Assembly (NCBI GenBank): GCA_965247125.1
Contig: CBDFGO010000003.1
Span: forward strand, 372,001 to 436,000
Reading direction: 5' to 3'
DNA from: CALBJU01 sp965247125
GTDB lineage: Bacteria; Bacteroidota; Rhodothermia; Rhodothermales; UBA10348
DNA length: 64,000 nt
The stretch's first letter is position 1. Each line of letters begins with the position of its first letter. A program made the translations under genes and the position numbers. Shown piece by piece: positions 24,453 through 33,947 of this stretch. The notes under the pieces are model-generated. The model was given only the letters and a program-made list of their open reading frames with translations. It ran no database searches and was not told the DNA's origin.

Positions 24453-25369
24453 TCGCCCCTTATTTGGTCAATGACAGTGCTCGCATAATCACGCGTTTCG
24501 TCCGAAGCACCCGCAAGGATGAACGGCACGATTAGTGCAGTCGGAGCGGACAGGAACGAACCTGCATCGCCGACCACCGTGAGAATGGGTATGAGCAATC
24601 TGGCAGTCGCAGGGGCAGCAACTTTTTGAGATTGTGCATACTCGAGAACGTGGACCAGTAGGCCTTTCCAGGCCTCCATTTTCGGCTTCGTCGCGAGGGC
24701 GTCAAAGCCAGTTTTGAGGTGTTGAGCCACATCTGCAATCTGCTCATCTGGGGCGGGCTTCCCGCTTCCCTCGAGCGTAACTGCCGAGCTGAGCTCATCC
24801 CACACTTCCTGCATGAATGCGGCAGGGGCGGAATCTGATGGTTGTGCCTGAGTTTCCGTTTTGTCGGGGTTATCTGGCACTTCGTTTTCGTTTGAAGTAG
24901 GTGGCGAATAGGGGAGTTGTTTGCCAGGTGCTCCCGCCTGATTCTGGGCAACCAGCTTATCGAGGAGTGAAGGGCCGTTTCGATCAAGCCACTCCCAAAA
25001 CTTGCCCCATCCCGACGCATCGGGATTGCGGCGCTCTAGGTCAGCTTCAAGCTCCAGGGTCTTAAGCTCAAGAACATTGCTCTTCTTGAGCATCCACGCT
25101 TCCATCTTCTGCTCCCACAGATCGCGGCTAAGCTTCTCGATTTCGGAGCGGTGTTCTTCAGCTTTTGTCGCCAGTGTCACAGCATTTTGGCTTCGTTCTG
25201 TCTGAAGCGTTTCCTGTGTTTTCTGGAGCTGATCGCTCGTTCGCTCGAGCTGATCCTTCATCAGTGTCTGAATGAAAGAGTAGCTTTCAAATCCCTGGGG
25301 AGGCGCCGAAATAGGAACGCTCTGCGGAGAACCATCACCACTTGCGTGTGAGGTCTTCTCCACTGTCAT
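24434..25369 (-). CDS. Coiled-coil protein, first gene of the viral operon
   Basis: 311 residues from the ATG at 25369; a TTG at 25399 would add ten residues. Residues about 35-120 form a long charged coiled coil (Gln/Glu/Lys-rich). A Pro/Ser/Glu-rich linker and a helical domain follow, with a hydrophobic stretch at about 255-285. No motif of known function. A leading coiled-coil gene might encode a scaffold or an assembly factor. Confidence 0.5.
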   Translation of the reverse strand: MTVEKTSHASGDGSPQSVPISAPPQGFESYSFIQTLMKDQLERTSDQLQKTQETLQTERSQNAVTLATKAEEHRSEIEKLSRDLWEQKMEAWMLKKSNVLELKTLELEADLERRNPDASGWGKFWEWLDRNGPSLLDKLVAQNQAGAPGKQLPYSPPTSNENEVPDNPDKTETQAQPSDSAPAAFMQEVWDELSSAVTLEGSGKPAPDEQIADVAQHLKTGFDALATKPKMEAWKGLLVHVLEYAQSQKVAAPATARLLIPILTVVGDAGSFLSAPTALIVPFILAGASDETRDYASTVIDQIRGEWHGSD

Positions 25370-25400
25370 TTCTGATGGAATGTGAGCCTTCGATTCCAAA

Positions 25401-25421
25401 ATCTTTAGAATATCTTTAGAA
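25401..25421 (-). promoter_or_regulatory. Direct repeat in the probable promoter of the viral operon
   Basis: ATCTTTAGAA occurs twice with one base between (25401-25410 and 25412-25421), 32-52 nt before the ATG of the first viral gene. Spacing of 11 bp puts both on one DNA face, as expected for a regulator site. A duplication from an insertion event is the other reading. Confidence 0.4.
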
Positions 25422-25699
25422 CATGGTTAAAAACCAGTCTCGTCCAGGGTGCCGTAATCGGCTTATGGACACAAGATACCTAGATTTTCAAAAAACAAGA
25501 ATTGACTCGACGCTATCCATGGCGGATCGCAATATGCGCCTCGATGGGCTGCGATTCAAGACGCTGGGAAGATGCGTTTCGTCATTTTCAGTCTGGGACA
25601 GAAAATAAATCAGATATCGCAACCACTTGTCTAAAAAATCTCGTTATGAGACTATTGACAATCCGTTCTAAAATCGCGCAAGGCGCACTGAAAAACCCT
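25422..25699. other. Junction between viral module and chromosomal genes
   Basis: No certain gene. A plus-strand frame continues upstream of the ATG at 25700, and its last 40 residues (…IATTCLKNLVMRLLTIRSK) faintly resemble the region-4 helix-turn-helix of an ECF sigma factor. This could be the remains of a sigma gene normally found before an anti-sigma gene. The similarity is weak. Confidence 0.3.
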
Positions 25700-26347
25700 A
25701 TGTCTCGAAATATCGAGCACGTGGACGAGTACATACTGGCTGCTTTCCTTGCAGGAGATCTCCCAGCCAGCCTTCGTAAAGAAATAGTATCGTACATCGC
25801 CGACAACGATAGTGCCAGAGATCTGCTGGGCATGGCTCGTGAAGCCATGGATGCAGCAGATGTTGGTGATGGCTCCCACGCGAGTAAATTCTCGCCTGCC
25901 CTTGCACTGAGTCGGAGACAAGATTCCAGAAACGCACGCACCGAGCCCACCTCTGGCGTAAACAACCTCTGGAAGGTCACAGCACTATTTGCCAGTGCCG
26001 TTCTGGTACTGAGCTTTACGGTGGCCATTTTGATCTTCGACACCGCTCCTCCCGCTACTGTTGTAGAGGAAGCACGCTGGTCACCTTCCGTAAATACCGA
26101 GAGCCTTGAGTTGTCCTGGCCCGCCCAGACTGGTGCAGTAATCTATCAGATACTTGTGGTGGATCAAGTCTCAGGCGATGCTTCCGTGCTTTCACGCACG
26201 GATCAAACTTCCTTCTCGATCCGAGAGGAAACGACTTCCGAATCGGCCTTCGTAGCCAACCACCAGTATAGACTGTGGATTCTGGCGTTTGACGAGGACG
26301 GATTGCTGCTGAGTCGGTCCGCTTCCATTTCTGTTCTAGAAGACTGA
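25700..26347 (+). CDS. Anti-sigma-like single-pass membrane protein
   Basis: 215 residues from the ATG at 25700; the open frame extends further upstream but lacks protein character. The N-terminal part (VDEYILAAFLAGDLPASLRK) resembles the sigma-binding domain of anti-sigma factors without the zinc HxxxCxxC motif. A membrane helix (about 92-114) precedes a periplasmic Fn3-like beta domain with LSWPAQTGAVIYQILV. Such proteins are usually encoded right after an ECF sigma gene. None is intact here, and the viral module lies upstream. Confidence 0.5.
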   Translation: MSRNIEHVDEYILAAFLAGDLPASLRKEIVSYIADNDSARDLLGMAREAMDAADVGDGSHASKFSPALALSRRQDSRNARTEPTSGVNNLWKVTALFASAVLVLSFTVAILIFDTAPPATVVEEARWSPSVNTESLELSWPAQTGAVIYQILVVDQVSGDASVLSRTDQTSFSIREETTSESAFVANHQYRLWILAFDEDGLLLSRSASISVLED

Positions 26348-26435
26348 AAACGGTGAGAGGGAGCAGGAGATGTAGCGTGACGTTCGAGGGTATCGCTTTC
26401 TGAACGTGCGCCGGACGAATTACTCAGATCGTGGA

Positions 26436-28313
26436 TTATCCGTCGGTGGCGTCAATACCCAACCTTCCGGTATGGCGGGCATTCCTCTGAAATGTTGGCC
26501 ACTGTTCCGGATTCAGTCCAACGGATCCCGTTTCGAACGAGTACAGATACCCATTCTCCGTCACGATGAGAAGCCCACCGTCACGGGTGATTGTGAGAGG
26601 TCCGTCTGCGAACGATCCGAGAAAGTATTCCCACGCCGGCGTGTTGTTGGGGTTTATCGCCTTGATCGTCTCTCCTGACATGAAATAGATGACTTCATTC
26701 GAATCGATCACCGGGGTCCCTACGTCTTCGGCCACATGGACAAAACGAAGACGGGGGGTAAACGTGTCGGTGTCCTCATTGAGGGCGATGAGGCCTGTAC
26801 TTGTGCCAACGTAGATCGTCCCATCCGGACCTACGATGGGTCCGCTGCGGAGTGGTCCGGTCAGCGGATAGCTCCATAGAACCGAGCCGTCTTCTCCAGC
26901 AATGGCGTAGATGAGGCCATTGTTGGAGACAACATACAGGACCACGGCCGTTGTCGTGCGAACATCGCCAGTGGGGAGAGTGACCGAGAGGTCGCGCTCA
27001 ATCATGGCCATTCCGACCATGACGCTTCCAATGTTTGCAGATGACTTCCACACCCGGAGGCCCTATGGATCGTAGGCATAGAGATGGCCGTCGGTGGCTG
27101 CGACAAATATGGTTCGATCCCGACCAATCACGGGAGGCGTAACGATTTTGCCAGCCGATACATTCGCAGGCCAGATCCCGGTCGAAGGTTTGAGTCCATC
27201 AAAGGAACTTACCGCGTGAAGCTTTCCATTTGAGTCTCCAAAATAAATGGTTCCGTCTGATCCCAGCGTGGGTGAAGATCTCACCGCTGCGCCAGTTGAA
27301 TAGTTGGTCGCCCATCCCCAGAGCCTGTCGCCCTGAGAACTGAGGCCGTACAGCCTTCCACCAGAAGCCGTTACAAATACGTCTTCATTATTTCCGACGA
27401 GGGGGGAGGAGTCAATCGACCCCTTGGTTTCGAAAGCCCATTTCTGTGATCCTTCGGGAGAGAAGGCATACAGGAGCTGATCCGTCGTTCCAATATAGAT
27501 GTCGTTATTGAAGCCTACCGCCGGCGCGCCATCCACATCGCCCTGGATGCCGGGTGTTTTCCAGCGAATAGAACCTGGACTCCCTGCAACTCCACCGTCA
27601 TCAATTCTGATGGTGACACTGACCGATTCCGATATACGGAAGACGGTTGGACCACTGTAGGCTTTTACCTCGAGAATGTGTTCTCCCAGCCCAAGACTGG
27701 CAACGTCGTAGTCAAAGATGAATGTGTTTCCTCCGATGGGATCGGTTTCCGAGAGTACGGGAACGCCGTCGATCAGAAGATCCACACGCGTGACGAAGGG
27801 TTCTCCGACGTCTGTTCTGGCAACGATCCGTGTGACACCCGATACTTCATCGTTGTCCGTTGGATCGGTGATACTCATGATTGGACCGGGGCCATCGGAT
27901 TCATTATTGATCGTCATTAGAACAGGAGCCGATATTCCGCGGGCCTGGTATCTGTCAAAAGCAATGGCTTCGACTCGGTACAATCCGTCAGGGTAGTCGA
28001 ACGTATTAATGCGCAGCTTGAAGTTTGTACCATCACTGACGGCCTCACCAGCCAACACGCCGTTCACATTGATATTCACGAACGAAATCCAGTTGCCTTC
28101 ACCGAGAGCCTCAGCCGACACAGCGATAAGGACATTTTTCCCGGAGACGAGTGTTTCGTCAAACGGCCGGATGATGGAAAGGCGTGGTGCCCGCTCATCG
28201 ACTGCGGTTCCGAAGATGTCGCAACCGGAGAAGAGTGAGGAGACCAATAGAAATACGACAGGGACGAGGATGCCTGCGGTAATTCCCTTCTGTTGCAAAA
28301 TGCGCTTCATCAT
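26436..28313 (-). pseudogene. PQQ-propeller surface lipoprotein gene with an in-frame stop
   Basis: From the ATG at 28313 a signal peptide with lipobox LFSGC precedes two Ig/Big-like beta domains and PQQ-type beta-propeller repeats (GTIYFGDSNGKLHAV, RTIFVAATDGHLYAYDP). A TAG at 27063-27065 stops the protein at residue 416. The same frame then continues for 209 more codons, with further propeller blades such as LIYAIAGEDGSVLWSY and GTIYVGTSTGLIAL. The full product would be about 625 residues. One base change explains the break. It should be an exported outer-membrane propeller protein if restored or read through. Confidence 0.75.
27063..27065 (-). other. Premature amber codon within the propeller gene
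   Basis: TAG lies between GAT CCA and GGC CTC CGG, with homologous propeller sequence on both sides in the same frame. A GAG-to-TAG or CAG-to-TAG change would restore it. Confidence 0.8.
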
Positions 28314-28891
28314 TGAGAGTAGCCGGAGTTTGATCCGTGGCTGTTCGTGCGTGATTCTTATTACTATCAGGCATTCCACAAGTATCGGACCAAACTTCTG
28401 TCCTTCCGTAAAAAGGATCGACAAATAGTTTAAAGAGCGATTCCCGTGTCAGAATGAAATCCGTCTCACATTCTTTTTGTTCAAAATGAGATTCCAGCCT
28501 CCTCCATTTTTGTCCTCATATATAGGGTGTGCCGCCAGTGATAGGGACGGCTTCATGAAGCGGGAAGATCGCGAGGCCGGACAGATTGTGTGTGCCGGGG
28601 GATCAGAATTATCGAGGCTGCTTCTCGGTCATTGATGATCTCAGGGCCACTGGGAGATATCTGGTGTCCGTTCGCTCTATTTTTCTCAAATCGACGTAGT
28701 CCAGGTCTCAAATCGGGATCATTTTGACACAAAAATGTTCATTAAACAGCTAATAGAGACTTTTTTAGTTCTTTCTCTGGACATGGCACGGCTTTTGGTG
28801 GGGACCTGCTGTTGCCGATCCGAACTCCGGGTTCTACCTGAGACAAACGATTGGCATCGACCCTACAATCCAGTATCAGCCATTGTTCGTA
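28314..28891. other. Intergenic region between divergent loci
   Basis: This 578-bp region should hold the promoters of the propeller gene (minus) and of the exopolysaccharide locus (plus). Short open frames are present without gene features. An imperfect TCTCA/TGAGA inverted repeat lies near 28474-28505. I could not assign a riboswitch or a clear promoter. Confidence 0.5.
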
Positions 28892-30367
28892 ATGAACACA
28901 TCTACAGCATCATCGGTGAACTTCGCACCCAAACATCTGTCCGGCGTCAACGTTATCGACAACGCATGGGGTGGACTATACAGGGGCGGTTCATATTTGA
29001 TATACGGCCGTGCAGCGAGCGGGCGGGGTTTGTTGACCCTTATGTTCGCTCGTACCGGTGCCGCCCTCGGTGAACCCACACTATTTGTATCTCCCGATCG
29101 CCAGAAGGACCTGATGATTCAGGCTGCTTCGATCGGCTTCAATCTTAGAGAAGCCTACGAAAGCGGCATCGTTCGTTTAATGCGCGTTCCTCCCCTGATG
29201 AATCTCCAGAATATGGGAGATGACGGAGTCTCGAAGGCTCTCTGGGATCTCGTAACGCTCATCCGTCAGCACCGTCCCACGCGCCTGATCATGAACGACT
29301 TTATGCCGTTCGTTGCATTTCGCTCTTATGACCGATTCAGAAATGAATTTATTCAGTTTCTGGAGCAGATTGACACGCTCGATACCACGACCGTGCTCGT
29401 AATGCCAGAGCCGGCCAATCCACAGTCCAATCGTGTGATTGACTTCATGTCCTCTCAGATGACGGGCTCCATGCATATCGAACTGGGTGACGAAGGCCAT
29501 TCAACTACCAAGCGCCGAATCTCTTTGATACCCCACATCGGTCACATCAAGCGTCAGGTAGTCGACTATTGGGATCTGGAAGATCTCGTCGAACCAACCA
29601 ATTTAAATGCGGTCGCCGCGCCAATCACGCCTATGCCTCCAGTGCAGAGTTCTACTCCGCCAGATCGGGGTGTGACGTTCGAGCCGGCTCCCGTCCCTTC
29701 GGTTGTTGTCCCTCCGGTTACCGTCCCTCCGGTTGCTGAAGAAGCAACCGCTCAGGTTCCCCCTACCGCAGAGTCGGCACCAACGCAGCAGGTCCCCTCG
29801 CCTGCGCCCACTCCTCAAGTCCCCCCGTCGCAGGCGCCTTCACAGGTACCCCCTCATCCTGCGACACCCTTTTCAGAAACGGCTCCGACCATTTCCGCCC
29901 CAGAACCGGGCGAATCTGGCGAGGCCGCACCCGAAGCTCCTTCCCCGCACTTCGAACCTGATTTTGTAGACCGCGAGGCGTTTCGTCTCCGCCTGGAAAA
30001 TCATTTTTCGAATCGCGATGCCGTGCATCAGCCATTTTTATTGCTGGCGCTCAGGATGGATCGTTCGGGCTCGAAGAGCGCACGTCCCTTTGATTTCGAC
30101 TTTCTGATGGACCTCGTTCGTGAAGAACTTCGTGCTCAGGACGACATGCTTGCAAACGCGGATGTCGAGCGCATGGTCGTCTTCCTTGGAGACAGTCGAG
30201 CAGAGGAAGCTCAGAGCTTTTTTGCGCGATTGAAAGATCGATTGCGGGCGGAGTCACCCGTCCAGGCAGACCATCTGCTTCACTCTGTTTCAGCAATTGT
30301 AGTCCCTGACGGTCGCCCATTCCAGAACGCTGGAGAATTTCTCAGTTACGCCCTTGATGAGGCCTGA
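28892..30367 (+). CDS. KaiC/RecA-fold regulator with degenerate GGDEF-like domain
   Basis: 491 residues from the ATG at 28892. The N-terminal 230 residues have the KaiC/RecA fold: LSGVNVIDNAWGGLYRGGSY, then YGRAASGRGLL in place of a Walker A motif (no lysine), and LIMNDFMP at the Walker B position. A long Pro-rich linker (about 250-355) follows. The last 130 residues resemble a GGDEF fold (FLLLALRMD, then RMVVFLGDS) without the GGDEF residues. It may bind nucleotide or c-di-GMP, or only act as a scaffold. It leads the exopolysaccharide operon and probably regulates it. Confidence 0.6.
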   Translation: MNTSTASSVNFAPKHLSGVNVIDNAWGGLYRGGSYLIYGRAASGRGLLTLMFARTGAALGEPTLFVSPDRQKDLMIQAASIGFNLREAYESGIVRLMRVPPLMNLQNMGDDGVSKALWDLVTLIRQHRPTRLIMNDFMPFVAFRSYDRFRNEFIQFLEQIDTLDTTTVLVMPEPANPQSNRVIDFMSSQMTGSMHIELGDEGHSTTKRRISLIPHIGHIKRQVVDYWDLEDLVEPTNLNAVAAPITPMPPVQSSTPPDRGVTFEPAPVPSVVVPPVTVPPVAEEATAQVPPTAESAPTQQVPSPAPTPQVPPSQAPSQVPPHPATPFSETAPTISAPEPGESGEAAPEAPSPHFEPDFVDREAFRLRLENHFSNRDAVHQPFLLLALRMDRSGSKSARPFDFDFLMDLVREELRAQDDMLANADVERMVVFLGDSRAEEAQSFFARLKDRLRAESPVQADHLLHSVSAIVVPDGRPFQNAGEFLSYALDEA

Positions 30368-30389
30368 ACCGAAAGGTTTGGCTGGGCAG

Positions 30390-30411
30390 GGTAGCGGTCG
30401 ATAACGCTACC
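30390..30411. repeat. 7-bp inverted repeat between regulator and exporter genes
   Basis: GGTAGCG and CGCTACC (30390-30396 and 30405-30411) enclose an 8-nt loop in the 91-bp gap. No T-run follows on the plus side. It may trim expression between the two genes. Confidence 0.5.
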
Positions 30412-30458
30412 GATAACCCTGAAACGGTATCCGAACCGCACCATTACGAAGAAGAATT

Positions 30459-33400
30459 ATGCGCCGTTCAATCGGAATCATCATCATTTTCATCCTGGCC
30501 CTCGCGACCTCCCACGTTGCGGGCGCTCAGGATTTGGTGGCTCAGCAGCGTGCCGAGGACTTCATTAGCGAGGCTCGCTACAGTGAAGCCATCCTTGAGT
30601 TGGATAAAATCATCACTCCGGAAATGCGAGACACGCGTCCTCTGCTGCTTCGCGCAGCTGCACACGAAGGTCGCGGTGAGTATATGAGCGCGTCGCGTGA
30701 TTTTGAGCGGGTCATCCGAATCAATCCTGGAAGTCAGGAAGCCATCGACGGCTTGCGGCGAACGAGACAGGGGCAGAGCCCGGTGCAGATCGATCTGAGT
30801 CAGACAGGTACGGCGAATCTAGAAAGTCTGAATCGGTTGGTCAGCAGGAATCCGGATAATCAAGCTTACCGAATCAGGTATGCGGACGCACTTTACGATG
30901 CCCGAAGATTCAGGGACTCCGCTCGCCAGTATGGCGAGTATCTGGACCGGACGCAGGGTACTCCCGATGTCGTCCAGCAGTATCTCATCGCCATTGCGGC
31001 ATATGAAGGGGATAACGAGCTCGGTGAATCGGTAGCGGCTAAGTACACAAGAATTTATTCCACGAACGATGACCTGTGGATGCGACTCGGATATTTCCGA
31101 ATCTGGCAGGCCAAGCACAGAGAGGCCCAGGCGGCCTGTGAGCAGGCACTCCTGCTCAATCCAAACAATCAGGAAGCAAAAGATTGCCTCGGCACTTCCC
31201 GGGATCCGGGTGCTGTTCGGACGGCGTCTCAGTATCCAATCGATGTGCTGTTTCGAGAACTGAATACAGAACCAAATAATGATGCCAAGCGGTATCGTCT
31301 GGTCGATTTACTGATCGATAACAATCGTTACTTCGAGGCCAAGAAACAGCTCGACACCTTAGCCCCCAGGCACCGCACGTCACCGGACTGGAATCAGCGG
31401 TATACCTTGGTAGAGAATCGATTGCAGACAGCTCCGACGAATACGACCCGAGGTCCGGAGTTCATCGTGGACAGGATGATTCGTCGCGTTATCGCATCTC
31501 CGAACAATGCTCAATTACGCTTTCAGCTGATCGAACAGTTCATCAAGTACAACCGTTTTTACGAAGCCTACGACAATCTTGACAGTCTGGCTACTGATTA
31601 CAGCGACACGCGTGAGTGGATCTCGTTTTTTGTTCAAGTGGATCAGGGTCTGATCGAACAAGAGGGTCAATCCCCAATCTATCCTGTAGATCGGCACACG
31701 TACCGGTTGCAGTTCGACCCTACCAATATCATTGTACGGTATCAGCTCGTGGACGCCCTGGTAGCACAAGATCGCTTTTCGGAAGCGTACGATGTGCTGA
31801 CCAATCCCCAGTATGCAGATCCACTGGATCCAGGCTATCGGGCCCGATTGCAGGCGATTCAGGAGACGCGTCTTAACCGGGCCCGGCAGAGCATCACCGA
31901 ATATGAAGCACGAGTGGCAGCCAATCCAGCTGATGAAGCTGCCTGGCGTGAACTGATTGGCCTGTACGGGATCGTCGACAGACCAGACGATGTCATTCGG
32001 GCCTACGTAAGGGTCATCGAACTTCGCCCAGAGGACAGAACGATACGGGCCGAATATGTGGACGCCCTGCGCATCAACGGCTATCCGGAGATAGCATCAG
32101 AACAGGCCGCGTGGCTTGCTGATCGCGACCCGAATAACCCGCTCATTCAGCGTCTTTATGTGATGACGGGCGTGGCCCTCGACGATCTGGACGCACGTGG
32201 AGAGTCATTCCTATCTGCTCTTCTCTCGAATCGCAACATGGATGACGTAGAGTTACTGATTGAAGCCTCTGCATATCGTCTTCGTCGCGGTGACCTGGAA
32301 GCAGCCCAATTCTATCTCACTCGCGCCGAGCAACTCGATCAACCCAGGTTCGCGACCCAGATCGATGCTATGGAGCATCTGATCGCTCGCGAAACCCTTC
32401 GACTGGAGCAGGAACAGCATTTTTCCATCCTGAATGACGCCCGGCGTCTAGTGACGGCGAAACGATTTGACGAGGCCATCGCGACGTATGAACGGTATTT
32501 CGTGGTTCGCGGTCGAAGAACCCGGGATGAGCTGAATGAGCTTGCGGGTGTATACGCCGCGGCAAAAGATTATGCAGAGTCTGTAGGTATTTACGAATCG
32601 CTTCTCGCAGAGGTTTATGAGTACGATGTTGCCAAAGAGATGGCGCGGGTTCAGATCTATCGAGAAGACTATTCTGGCGCTCTCGCTACGCTCGAGCGCC
32701 TCCAGCGTGAGAATCCTCGTGATTACGAGGTTCGCTTCATGCAGGCCGACGCACTTCGTGCACTTGGATTGTACGCACAGGCCAGAGCCATTTACGAGGA
32801 AGCGCTGATGTTGGCCGACGATTCGGAGACCATCACCGCTCGCCAGGCTGGAATCGACTTGGATGTACGGGCAGCACTTGTGGAAAGTGGTGAGTACGGC
32901 GGAATGGATTTCGCGGGCATCATCGTTCCGACTTCGGACGCCACGCGTTCTCGGGGCGGCGGAACGCGCTATGACAGATGGGCTCAGGGAATGCAGACGC
33001 AGGTGACCCTTCCCATAAATACAGTGCTCTCAGCAGGAATCAACTCCCATTTTATATCTGGATCACGAAGACTCGTGCCCGGTTCGCAAATCGTTCGAGG
33101 CCGCGTCAATCAGATATTCGGCGGCCTGTATGTCGACTTGACACCCCCGATCATATCCGACAAGGCATCCTACACCAACCGAGTTTCGGGCGAAGTAGGT
33201 ATCCACGATTACGAGGGCGCCAGAACGGTGCTCTACGGAAACCTCCGGTACTGGAAGCAGGACGAGGGAAAATACCAGGGATCGGTGGGAATCCGAACCG
33301 GTGAAGGTAGCATCGACCTGTGGTCGGCCGGTGGTGGACAGTTTAATCTTCGGCTGACGCAGTTTGACATTCGAGGTAGTTCGGTGACCCTCATGCCAGA

Positions 33401-33881
33401 CTCCGTTTTACGGGTCAATGGCACGATTGCGCTCAATGTTGTTCGAGACAATTTTGGAAACACGGCATCGAACAACGACACCAATTTCGGCACCAATATT
33501 CTGCTCGAAGCCGGCTACAGGGTCGTGGACTACACGTACCTGGGTATAACCTACTATCAGACCTCATACCGGTCGACTGTGGACATCTATTTCTCTCCGA
33601 AGAACTATCAGTCCTACGACTTCTTCCTTGAGTATGAACGAGAGGTACCTCAGAACTGGTATGTCCGCATTCGAGGTGCGATGGGCATCATCGCCCGAAG
33701 CTCAGGTTTTGTATCGAGACGATTCGAAGCCGATTACATAAAGCGGATCGCCTCCCATTTCTCCGTCACACTCAGAACCACGATGGGGGCGTCGACCAGA
33801 ACACTCGGAAGTGGGGCGTCGGCCTTCATAGACCAGTACAACACCTTTACGTTTGGAGGAGCGCTCTACTGGACGCTCTAG
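30459..33881 (+). CDS. TPR protein with C-terminal beta-barrel, polysaccharide exporter
   Basis: 1,140 residues. A signal peptide (to about VAGAQ, residue 23) is followed by a long series of TPR-type helical repeats up to about residue 800, including EAILELDKII, YESVGIYESLLAE and similar units. The last 300 residues are alternating beta-strands ending with an aromatic (YWTL) as expected of an outer-membrane barrel. This is the layout of PgaA, BcsC and PelB-like exporters, which carry a nascent glycan through periplasm and outer membrane. A glycosyltransferase gene follows 66 bp later. The glycan is unknown. Confidence 0.7.
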   Translation: MRRSIGIIIIFILALATSHVAGAQDLVAQQRAEDFISEARYSEAILELDKIITPEMRDTRPLLLRAAAHEGRGEYMSASRDFERVIRINPGSQEAIDGLRRTRQGQSPVQIDLSQTGTANLESLNRLVSRNPDNQAYRIRYADALYDARRFRDSARQYGEYLDRTQGTPDVVQQYLIAIAAYEGDNELGESVAAKYTRIYSTNDDLWMRLGYFRIWQAKHREAQAACEQALLLNPNNQEAKDCLGTSRDPGAVRTASQYPIDVLFRELNTEPNNDAKRYRLVDLLIDNNRYFEAKKQLDTLAPRHRTSPDWNQRYTLVENRLQTAPTNTTRGPEFIVDRMIRRVIASPNNAQLRFQLIEQFIKYNRFYEAYDNLDSLATDYSDTREWISFFVQVDQGLIEQEGQSPIYPVDRHTYRLQFDPTNIIVRYQLVDALVAQDRFSEAYDVLTNPQYADPLDPGYRARLQAIQETRLNRARQSITEYEARVAANPADEAAWRELIGLYGIVDRPDDVIRAYVRVIELRPEDRTIRAEYVDALRINGYPEIASEQAAWLADRDPNNPLIQRLYVMTGVALDDLDARGESFLSALLSNRNMDDVELLIEASAYRLRRGDLEAAQFYLTRAEQLDQPRFATQIDAMEHLIARETLRLEQEQHFSILNDARRLVTAKRFDEAIATYERYFVVRGRRTRDELNELAGVYAAAKDYAESVGIYESLLAEVYEYDVAKEMARVQIYREDYSGALATLERLQRENPRDYEVRFMQADALRALGLYAQARAIYEEALMLADDSETITARQAGIDLDVRAALVESGEYGGMDFAGIIVPTSDATRSRGGGTRYDRWAQGMQTQVTLPINTVLSAGINSHFISGSRRLVPGSQIVRGRVNQIFGGLYVDLTPPIISDKASYTNRVSGEVGIHDYEGARTVLYGNLRYWKQDEGKYQGSVGIRTGEGSIDLWSAGGGQFNLRLTQFDIRGSSVTLMPDSVLRVNGTIALNVVRDNFGNTASNNDTNFGTNILLEAGYRVVDYTYLGITYYQTSYRSTVDIYFSPKNYQSYDFFLEYEREVPQNWYVRIRGAMGIIARSSGFVSRRFEADYIKRIASHFSVTLRTTMGASTRTLGSGASAFIDQYNTFTFGGALYWTL

Positions 33882-33947
33882 AAACGACCAAAAGCCTTAC
33901 GATCACGCAATAAATGCCGATCTACAAGGTGAATAAGACAACATTCC

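Larger units (their letters stand above)
6019..25369 (-). mobile_element. Virion/lysis module of a tailless membrane-type phage
   Basis: About 28 close-packed minus-strand genes, most with 1-4 nt overlaps, ending at the terminator 5733-5761. Seen directly: a two-fold repeated capsid-like protein, a paralogous pair of capsid-like proteins, a RadA-like ATPase, a transglycosylase, a CHAP enzyme, a holin-like protein, spanin-like proteins and fibre proteins, plus about ten proteins with a C-terminal membrane anchor. Not found: terminase, portal, tape measure, tail tube, integrase, replication initiator. Together this fits an internal-membrane icosahedral phage better than a tailed phage. The right edge is near 25400 and the left edge near 5730; no repeated attachment site was recognised. 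Confidence 0.65.
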
